A stretch of DNA of 64,000 nucleotides, from the NCBI GenBank assembly GCA_029057785.1, contig JAIDZC010000038.1, forward strand, positions 45,932-109,931, written 5' to 3'. The notes under the pieces are model-generated. The model saw nothing but the letters and a program-made list of their open reading frames with translations, had not been told where the DNA came from and ran no database searches. Positions 1 to 9,900 of the stretch are shown piece after piece. The first letter of the stretch is position 1. Each line of letters starts with the position of its first letter. A program made the translations under genes and the position numbers. The DNA comes from Anaeroplasmataceae bacterium (lineage in GTDB: Bacteria > Bacillota_I > Bacilli_A > Acholeplasmatales > Anaeroplasmataceae).

Positions 1-3000
1 ATTCATTTGATGTACAAAATCTTGTTTCAACTCATGAAATGAAGGATTATTTACAATTGAAATATTCTGGAACTAAGACATATTTCAATATTACAGACTT
101 CCAGTGGATGGACTTCCAAACTAATAATCCTATTAATGGCAATCCAAAGATTTATGATGAGAATAACAATGAAGTACAAAATAACTACTTAATTGAGACT
201 TATCAAGTATTATTTGGCTTGACTACTGATGAATCAGCAATTGAGCGTGAAATTAGAGAAAACGTTGTACCTTATGATGGTGAACTTCATACATTCATTT
301 TCGAAATGGAAAATAAAGATGACTTCCTTATCTTCTATAAGGTTGGTGGAAAACTAGGTACAGGAAATAACTATGTAATTTCTTCAGACTTCCCTGGTGG
401 TCAACCTTCATTTAGAGAAGTTGGATATTATCCTGTAAATGTTTCTATTCGTGATTTATCTAATAAAGAGATCGTAAATGATTTGACTTATGTTCAAATT
501 TATGCTGCTGATCCACATCTAGAACCAGCTGATCTTGACTTTAGATTAGGTAAGGTTTATGATGGTAAGCCAGTAGAAAATCCTGAAATGACTTATGATG
601 GTAAGGTTGCAGGAGAAAATATTTTAAAATATATCTACTATAAGATAAATGAAGATGATCCAGATCATCCTATTGAGTTAGCAGAGGCTCCAAAAGAAGT
701 GGGCAGATATAAGCTAGTTGTAAAGATACCTGAAAGAGGTAATTATGCAGCCGCATCATATAGCGAAAGCTTTATATTCGATATTACACCAAGAAATATC
801 AAGGTGGTAATTCCTGCTAACATTGGTAGAAAACTATACGATGGTCTACCTTGGACAGCCACAATGACTGATGATAATATTGATGGTTCTGGTGATGAGG
901 GCTTAGCTCCAAATCAAACAATTCGTACACAAGAATTACGTTTGAATGCCGTAAATGCTAAGCAATATAATCCAAATGGAACTGACCATAATTTATTCCA
1001 ATGGTCTCCAGCAGGAACAGATATTTGTAAGATTTACGACGAGAATGGTAGAGAGGTACAATCAAACTATACAATTGAGTATTCTGGATATGTTGATATT
1101 CAGCAACGTCAATTTGCATTTGAATTTGATCCACTAGTTTCTAAGTATGATGTTACGAATACTACAGGCTACTTCGTTGCCGTAAAAATATTAGGTACTT
1201 ACGATGAAAATGGTAAGGTTGTTCCAACATATATCCAAAATGATGATATTCAAATTATCTATTCATTTAATAGTGATTTCTCTAATCCATCTACTACACC
1301 ACTTCCTGTGAAGAAATTAGGTCATACTCTAGTATGGGCTAAGATTGTAGATAAGAGTGGTAATATTGCCACAGCTACAACTTACACTATGGTTTACTTA
1401 TATGAGGATAATGGTGGAGAAGATGATCCTGATGAACCACTTGAGGGACCAGATGATGCAGAGAAAGATCCAGAGCATATTAAATTTGAAAAATTCAAGG
1501 TTTATAATGCTCAAGAATATGAATGGCCAGAGTGGCTTGGTACAACAGAAGGTAGATCATTTGAACTTCACTTCTATACTTTAGAGTATTGGAAACAATG
1601 CGATGCGGCTAATGTTGAATTAGATCCTGCTCAAGCTATTTCACGTCCAATTGATATAGGCGAATATGTATTCGACTATAAAGTTGGTAAGGATCCAAAT
1701 GATCCTGAGGATGTCGATAGAAGATATAAACAGGCATTCCGTGTAAAGCCTAAATATGTTTCTGCTGTTTGGTCAAACTTAATGGTATATATTCCAGATG
1801 GAGAAGACCAATTAGAAAATCCTACTTTACCTACAGCAACCTTTATTGATGCTGGAGGTAAGCTACAACATCTAGAAGTAGGACCACTTCCAGGATATGT
1901 AAGTGAAGGTGTTTATACAGTAAATGCTACAATTAAGGACAATGAAAAGGGCAACTATGTTCTAAAGAATCCAGGTAATATTTTCGAAATTACTAGTGAT
2001 AAGGATAAAAAGCCTAAGCCAAATGATGCAGAATTAAGAGGAGACATCGACTTCCAAAAGGATAAGGAATATGATACAGAAAAATATCCAGATCCAGTAT
2101 TTAAAGGTCATAATTATGAAAAGCGTCCTACAACTGTAAAATATTATGACTGGGATTATTATCAAGAACATTATCCTGATTTAGATCCAGAAAAGGCAAT
2201 TACTGCTCCAACAGATACAGGTAAGTATGTATTTGTTATGGATATCCCTGAAGATCCTGATGATCCGGATAATTATCCACCAGAGAAAGTATATCAATAC
2301 TTCACAGTTAGTCCACATGCAGTGGAAGTTACTTGGAGTGACCTTGAACATAACTTTGATGGTACGATGAAATATGCTCATGCTGAATTTAAGGGTATAG
2401 GCAAAGAAGCAGACCAAATTTTCCAATGTGAAGTAGTGCCTGGATATGATTATGTTGGTGATAAATTACCAGTATTGGCTAAGAGCCCTAGTAAGAACTA
2501 TACTATTTCTAATCCAAATGCAAATATGAGAATTACAGGCAATGTGGTTGAAGATATAGTTATAGCTCCAGGTCAAGAGTTCAAATATCAAGATCCTATT
2601 ATTCTTGAGGATACATCTCCAACTACAAATTACTATGTATCAAAGGATGATTATGAGAAGAATAATTCTATCTTAGATGCATTAGGAGATTTATCTCATG
2701 TCTTCTTAGTAGATAATGATGGTATTATTTACAAATGGGATGCTGTCTATGGAAGATGGGAAGAAGCTGATGTTCCATATAAGATGCATATCGATGTGAA
2801 CAGAGATGCTGGTACTCATAAGGTAACAACAGAATTAAAGGATAAGAAGCAATATTCTTGGAAGAACCATGGTACTGATGATATTGAAGAAACTTATAAG
2901 ATTAATGCTTTAGTTCTACCTGATGCTGATTATGACCTTGAATATAATTATGAAAAGGTATGGCAGTATAATGATGGAAAACCAATTGAGCCACCAGTAG

Positions 3001-3848
3001 AAGTTTATCTTGTGGATCGTGTAACTAAGATTAGAACTCAACTTGCTTCTGATCAATACAAGCTATCTTATAACAATAATACTGACCCAACTACAGAAGC
3101 AGAAATTATCATTGAAGGTCAAGGAAACTATTCTTTCAATACAGTTCAATTGTTTACAATAACTAAGACATTACGAATTCTTGAATTATTAGATGATGCT
3201 TTAGTTCAATGGACAACAATAAAATATGAGGATAAGATGGTAACAACTATGGGTGAAACTACTGACCCAGAAGATAAGGTTGAACATAAATCCACTGCTG
3301 ATATGGATCTATATTTAGGATGTATTCATCATCAGACTACAATTGAAGATATTTTGAAACAATTTAAGAATTATGCTGAGCATCCTGAATGGTTCGTTGT
3401 TAGACGTTTTGCTTATACAGATGAAGAACCAGATTATGTTGACAAGAATGATCCAACAAAGCAATATGTTGATATTGATCCTACATTCTATCAAGGATTC
3501 TTTGGATCCGGATATACAATCTTCTTAATCGATGAAGAAACTGATGATGTTCTAGACCAAGTGGCTGGTGTAGTATATGGCGACTTGGATGGTGACGGAT
3601 TAATCACAGCTTCAGATGCTGATAAGATTGATACATTCGTAAAACTTGGTGATGGTACTATAGATGACTTTGATCAACCTTGTTTCTATTTTGCCGGAAT
3701 AATGCCAAGAGATGTTGGTTTCATTACTGCAGCAGCTTCAGATTTAATTACTTCATATTTGGCAAATATTGAAAATGCCTTAAAGGGTGATGGAAATCCT
3801 GAAGATTATGACTTTAATACGTTTGGAGGTAAATACCAAGCAAGCTAA
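1..3848 (+). CDS. Large extracellular repeat protein with dockerin-like C terminus (5' partial)
   Basis: The reading frame is open from the left edge (codons in frame with the ATG at 39 continue upstream to base 3), so this is the C-terminal 1282 codons of a longer protein; the ATG at 39 is probably internal. It is rich in Asp, Tyr and Pro and contains several copies of a beta-sandwich module marked by Y-D/N-G/A-K/Q (for example VYDGKPVENP, LYDGLPW, VYNAQEYEWP, EYDTEKYPDP), typical of MBG or Ig-like modules of secreted proteins. Near the end (about 3579-3772) GDLDGDGLITASDADKID is a good dockerin type I calcium-binding loop; the second half (GFITAAASDLITSYL) is a degenerate copy. No transmembrane segment or LPXTG motif follows, so attachment could be non-covalent through the dockerin-like end. 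Function is inferred as cell surface or adhesion. Confidence 0.75.
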   Translation, partial: SFDVQNLVSTHEMKDYLQLKYSGTKTYFNITDFQWMDFQTNNPINGNPKIYDENNNEVQNNYLIETYQVLFGLTTDESAIEREIRENVVPYDGELHTFIFEMENKDDFLIFYKVGGKLGTGNNYVISSDFPGGQPSFREVGYYPVNVSIRDLSNKEIVNDLTYVQIYAADPHLEPADLDFRLGKVYDGKPVENPEMTYDGKVAGENILKYIYYKINEDDPDHPIELAEAPKEVGRYKLVVKIPERGNYAAASYSESFIFDITPRNIKVVIPANIGRKLYDGLPWTATMTDDNIDGSGDEGLAPNQTIRTQELRLNAVNAKQYNPNGTDHNLFQWSPAGTDICKIYDENGREVQSNYTIEYSGYVDIQQRQFAFEFDPLVSKYDVTNTTGYFVAVKILGTYDENGKVVPTYIQNDDIQIIYSFNSDFSNPSTTPLPVKKLGHTLVWAKIVDKSGNIATATTYTMVYLYEDNGGEDDPDEPLEGPDDAEKDPEHIKFEKFKVYNAQEYEWPEWLGTTEGRSFELHFYTLEYWKQCDAANVELDPAQAISRPIDIGEYVFDYKVGKDPNDPEDVDRRYKQAFRVKPKYVSAVWSNLMVYIPDGEDQLENPTLPTATFIDAGGKLQHLEVGPLPGYVSEGVYTVNATIKDNEKGNYVLKNPGNIFEITSDKDKKPKPNDAELRGDIDFQKDKEYDTEKYPDPVFKGHNYEKRPTTVKYYDWDYYQEHYPDLDPEKAITAPTDTGKYVFVMDIPEDPDDPDNYPPEKVYQYFTVSPHAVEVTWSDLEHNFDGTMKYAHAEFKGIGKEADQIFQCEVVPGYDYVGDKLPVLAKSPSKNYTISNPNANMRITGNVVEDIVIAPGQEFKYQDPIILEDTSPTTNYYVSKDDYEKNNSILDALGDLSHVFLVDNDGIIYKWDAVYGRWEEADVPYKMHIDVNRDAGTHKVTTELKDKKQYSWKNHGTDDIEETYKINALVLPDADYDLEYNYEKVWQYNDGKPIEPPVEVYLVDRVTKIRTQLASDQYKLSYNNNTDPTTEAEIIIEGQGNYSFNTVQLFTITKTLRILELLDDALVQWTTIKYEDKMVTTMGETTDPEDKVEHKSTADMDLYLGCIHHQTTIEDILKQFKNYAEHPEWFVVRRFAYTDEEPDYVDKNDPTKQYVDIDPTFYQGFFGSGYTIFLIDEETDDVLDQVAGVVYGDLDGDGLITASDADKIDTFVKLGDGTIDDFDQPCFYFAGIMPRDVGFITAAASDLITSYLANIENALKGDGNPEDYDFNTFGGKYQAS

Positions 3849-3868
3849 AAGATAATTAATTTATACAT

Positions 3869-3943
3869 AGGTAGAATGTCTATCTGTGCAACAAAACTAA
3901 AGATATTCTACCTTGTATTCATTAAATGTTTCGGCATTTAATG
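3869..3943 (+). other. Two stem-loops in the gap between the giant surface genes
   Basis: An 8-bp stem AGGTAGAA/TTCTACCT (3869-3876 with 3906-3913), continued by an inner TATCT/AGATA stem, is followed directly by a perfect 9-bp hairpin CATTAAATG/CATTTAATG (3920-3928 with 3935-3943, loop TTTCGG). There is no clean T-tract, so this is either an attenuating or processing element or a weak terminator in front of the next gene. Confidence 0.45.
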
Positions 3944-3973
3944 AGATATCTTTTAAAATTGGTGGAGGAAATT

Positions 3974-6900
3974 ATGAAAAAAATAAAAGGAATTAAAAAA
4001 ATATTAATAATGGTTCTACTGAGTGTTGCCTTGGTCTTTACAATTGGTGGATTTAAAAACACCTTCCAAGCACAAGCTGCAGGAGAAACATGTACATATA
4101 CTTATGCTGCTTACTCAAAAGAAGGCTATGAGACTTTACAAAACGCTAGAATTATAGATGAGGATGGCGATTGTTCTACTACAATTGATGACTTAAAGGC
4201 TTTGATAGCAACTTACGAGGCGTTAAAGACTACCGGTTCGGAAGGTAATAAGAAAAAGAAGTTCTGGACTGATGGTGATGGTAAAAGATTTAGAGGATAT
4301 ATTGACATTCCACAACTCCCTGATGGAAGTTATAATGAAGATGATGAAAATATAGACTGGGATACTATAATTCCTCGTGGTGATGGAACAAATGAAGGCA
4401 TATATAATGCATTAAAGGCAGAATTAGCTGCTTGGGAAGCAAAGAACCCACCTCTAACTGCTATTACTCCTGGACAAGAGATAGTAGTAGAAATCTATGC
4501 TGAACTTTCTACTAGTGGTCAAATTCGTGCGGTTGCTGCAACATTGGATTTAGAAGGAGCTATTGATTCTACAGCTGGTATAACTCCTTATTACAATAAA
4601 ACAGAAACTGCAAATGGAGCTACTACAACTTTACAAGGTATAAGTTCTACTAGTCCTACAATTGGTTGGCAGTATTCTGCAGCAACAGGAAAAGCTGCAG
4701 CAGCAGGTAAGGTTTTTGTAGGTGCATTTGGTGTTACTACATCCTCAACAGGTTCAGGATTTACAGTCACTCTTGCTGATGCTGCTACAAATAACAACTC
4801 TGGTAAGACATTGTTTATCCCACATGCAACTGGTGAGCAAGTAAACGACTCTTTTAATACACCTTCTAAAAACAGTAGATTCCTAGATGAGCCATTAGAG
4901 CTCGCAGGAGCTACAATTTCTGATGATACATCTTTAATGGTATTGACTGTGGATGGGAAATCTATATTAACTGGAACTGGTCCTCAGTATGCTGCTTCTG
5001 ATGAAATCACAGGAAATAAAGCCGCTGTCTTTGCTCAAGTTAAAGATAATGGTACAATTGAAAATACGGGATATGTTTATAAAACAAATCCAACATTACC
5101 TGCAACCGGAACTGCTAATGCACCTTCTGGAAGTACTGGTACAGTGTCTATTGCTGCTGGAAACTTTGACGTTGATATGTCAGGTGTTTCTGCAGGTGAT
5201 AGCGTATGGGTAGTATTTAGAGCAATTGCTTCTGATACAGTTGCAAAGAAATGGTACTCCGTACAGGTAACAAAAGCAAAAGATACAAATTGTGATCTTG
5301 AGGCTGTAGAAATTAAGGCTACAGTAAGTGGTACAAGTACACCTTTATTGACTGAAACTTCATCCCTTACTAGTCAAACAGAATTTAATGTTTACTATCC
5401 AAAGGGAACGACAACTTCTAATAGCTTTACTATAAAGCCAACATTTACGGCTCCTAAGACTGCAACACTTAATGGTGCTACAGCTACATCAAATGCTGTT
5501 ACACCATTAACGTCTATCTCTAATGGTAGTGTTGTAACTATTGTCGTAAAAGCTCAAGATACTTCAAAAACAAAAACATATAAATTTACTTTCTATGAAG
5601 CAGATACTAAGCCTATTAGTGTTACTGGTTATTCTGGACCTAGTTCAAATGTACAGTCTCAAACAGGTGAGTATGCTACAGCTTCTAAGAAGTTTACCTT
5701 AAATAATATGGCTTTAGGCCGTGATGGCTTCTGGTTAAATATAGTTTTACCAACAAACGCTTCAGCAGAATTATTTGATACAAACAAGACAACAAGTCTT
5801 GGAACGATAACTTCTGGTACAAATACTTCAACTATAAGTTATCCTACTACTGCAAATGATGCTGCAAGTACAAAAACTGTATGGATAAAGGTTACAAACA
5901 ATGGCTATACAGATTGGTATGAAGTAGAAGTAAATAGACCAAAAGCTGATAATGATAAATCAGGTGTAACTATTACAGCAATGGGATATGTTGATGCGAA
6001 TAATGCAAATCAAACATATACATTGCCTAGTGCACTTCCAACAAATAATTCTACGAACATTACAAATACTCCGAAGTTGACTTATAACTCTAAGACTGCT
6101 TCCTTTGTAATTAATGTTCCATCAGGTTCTAAGACTAAGATTTTAAATGCATCAGGTGTTGATATTACAGGACAAACTCAGACATTAACTTTAGATGCTG
6201 GGAAGACCAACCTTCAAAAAACATTTAATTTCTATGTTCAAACAGAATATGATAGAACACAATCACAGCCACAGAGCAATGGTACGCAATATACAATTGT
6301 AATTGAAGAAGAGCCAGCAAATGGAACTAAGACTCTAGATAAACTAGAGGTTAAGAATTCTTCTGGTGCAACTCTTCCTAAGCCTGCTCCAACTATGAGC
6401 GGTGGCGTTACGATTTATAATTATGACATTGATACTGATTTGAATGGTAATACATTTACTGTTGATTTAGCATGGAGCCCTGCAACAACTAAGGCATATG
6501 TTGGTAAAACTGTAAATCCATCAACTGAATACAATGCATCAACAACATATGATGTTGGCGATACTGTATACGTTAGACTTGTAGCAGAAGATGAAACAGT
6601 CTCAGAATATCGTATTGTGACTACTAAGGCAAAGAGCTCAAACAATAAGATTATAAGTATTATGCTAGAATATGAAGCAGAAGATGGTTCTAAGGTTACT
6701 GTTTTCCCGGCTTCAGCATTTAATCAAGGAACTACTACCTATAATACTAATCAAGTTTCATCACTTACTGTACCTTATTCAGTAAAGAGTGTTAACTATA
6801 CAGTAGTATTAGACGATGCTAAGTCATCTTTAAGTGTTGGTGGTGTCAATAATAACCAATCCAATATAACAACTAGAACAGGAACATATACATTATCTTC

Positions 6901-9900
6901 AACACTAAATAATCTGTGTATCGTCTATGCTACTGCTGAAAATGGAACAAGAGGTACACAATATACAATCACTATTTATCGTCAAACTGCTAAGTCAGGT
7001 AATTATATTGAATCTATTTCTATTGGTGGAGTAGATTGTACTGTTGCTAATGCAAATTACTTTAAAGATGGAATTCCATTTAATTTGAATCAGAGAGGGG
7101 CATCATATCATTTATATTTGCCATGTACTCAATCTTTAAATGGAGTAGAATTCACAATAAGTGATGGAGCAACAGCAACATGGACTGCTGCACTTTCTTC
7201 TGGTAATACTTTAACCTTCCCATTTGTAAGTAATGTTACTCATAATCTGAATTATACATTTACAATTAGAGTTGTTTCTGAACAGCAAAGAATAGACAAT
7301 CCTACTAATCCACAGAGCAATACATATACATTCAATGTACATGTAGCTGATCAAGATCATTCTCTTACAGATTTAGAATTACAGGATTCATCTGGCAATA
7401 TAGTTCCTAGTACATCTAATGTTTATTTAGATCTTACAAATATTGCTTCATATAGTAATCAGAATACTCCATTTGAAGTTCCATATGAAGTGGATAGTAT
7501 TGTGGTTGATGCTAAAAATACAAAACCTTCATTCCATGGTAAGATAAATGTAGAATATGGTGGAAATAGTAATGCACTTAATGCTGGTGCAACAAAGAAG
7601 GTTACAATTACTGTAACATCTGAAATGGCTGCTCTTGATACATCACGTACAGATTTAATTACAACATATACCTTATATGTAAGACGTAAAGATTGTGATC
7701 ACGATCAAACCTTAAAGACACTTACTGTTTCTATTGATGGAACTCCTGTTGGTGTTGCACTAGAGAATAATAAATATACATATGTTATTGATAGTTTAAC
7801 AGCAGGTGATACTGTAGACATTCAAGCTACTGTAAATGATTCATCTTCAACGATTACTGGTCAAACAGGACAACATACTATCACTGGATTACTTGATTAT
7901 ACAGGTAAGGATTCTACAAAGAGAGAATTGACATATCATATCTATGTATCTTGTAAGTGTGGAACTAAGACAGCTCAAGATTATGTAATCAAATTACAGA
8001 CAGATGAATATAAACCAGATACAACTCCTGGTGCAATTACTGCAATTACTGCAGAAACTAAAGAATCAGGTGGTTTGAATCCATCATATTCAACAGGGAC
8101 TACTAGTTATGAAGTAAATCTATCAAATAAAGATGGTGATGACTATGTTAAGTTTACAATTACTAAAGCCAATCCTTTATCATCACTACATTTTAGTATA
8201 GATGGCCAAGTTCAATCTCCTGTTTCAAAGGATGCTACTCAAATCTTTACAGTTTCTAATATTGCTTTAGCTTCTTCAAAAGAAATTAAAGTATGGACTG
8301 TTGCAGAAGATGGAACTACACTTGGAACAGTTTACACAATTACTATAAAGCGTGCAGAAGCTGCTAGTACAGCTAATGAAGCTACTATGATTTATTATAA
8401 TGGAACAAACCAAGTGCCAAACTTTAATAAGTCAAGTGGTGGACCTTATACTATTAATTTAGGAAATCAAAAAGAAATTTATTTCACAGTTGATTTAACT
8501 GGCGTTAAGAATGCAACCGTTAAGCAAAATGTTCATGATAGTTATGCAAATCGTTATCAATTTGCTGATGGCGTATTTACTGAAACCTTTACAATTATTG
8601 TAAAAGCTGAAAGTGGAGATGAAAAGAACTATAACATCATCGTAAATCGTGATGGTGATAAGGTACTTGATGGTTTAACTGCTACAATTGATTCAGATTC
8701 TACAGATAAATTAACACCTACGTTCAGTGTGGCTACACTAAAATATAAGGTTACTTTAACTTCTACACAAAAGAGTGTTACATTAACTTACGTACCAAAG
8801 GCTAACAATGGTGCTACTACAGTATCTTTCATTGATCCTAGTGGTACTCCAATTGCTTTACCTGCTGGAACTACGATGTATACTATTTCTAATATAATGC
8901 CTACATTTAATGCTGCTGGTGTAGATACACCATTAGTATATAAGGTTCGTGTTACTGCAGTAAGTGGTGCATACGAAGATTATGTAATAGAAATTAGTAA
9001 GGAAAGAGGTAGTGACACTGTATATATTGATTCATATACATATAAGGAAAATACTACTGATGCTGCTGAAAAGCCATTAGATGGTTTAAGTCCTGCAGTT
9101 ACTACTTATAGTTATCGTGTTGATAGAAATACTTTATATTTCAATCCAACAATTACATTAAATGATCCAAATGGTAAGGTTGTTTGGCCAACTAATAGAT
9201 CAATGATTGCTGGTCAAAGAAATGCTATGACAGTAAAGGTTATCCCAGCAAGTGGTGTTGGAAGCAAACCAGATGGTTCAGATGATGAATCAAACGCTGT
9301 TTATTATACATTCAATGTATATCCTTGTGATATTACATATGAGATTGATGATATCTTTGCATTATTAAGTGATCAAAGTGCTAATCTATTAGATAAGGAT
9401 GAAATAACTTATATCGATTATAGAAATAATGTTTTAGAAATCACAGTTCCATATGGTAAATCACCACAATTGGATACATATTTAGATATTAAATCTACTG
9501 CTGACAACTATACTATCTTCTTAAATGGCAATCCTATGACTAGTGCTAAACAAAGTCTAACGGTTGGAAGAAATGAATTTAAGATTCAAATTAAGAGTGA
9601 TTATGCTACAGCATATGATAAGGTAAATACAACTCCTATCACAGGATATAAATCTAATGTTATAACTGTAATTATTAATCGTGATACACAAAATGATGAT
9701 GCAACACTTAAAGATTTATGGGTAACTTATATAGATGCTAATGGTCAAGAACAAACTATTCATTGTTCTACATTACCTGGTAATGATACATTTGCCGTTC
9801 CATATCTTGGTGATGGTGTAACAGTTGTATCTGTTGGTGCAACTCCAAATGCTCAAACATCAACTGTTTCTGGAACAGGTACTATATCCTTATCTGGAAC

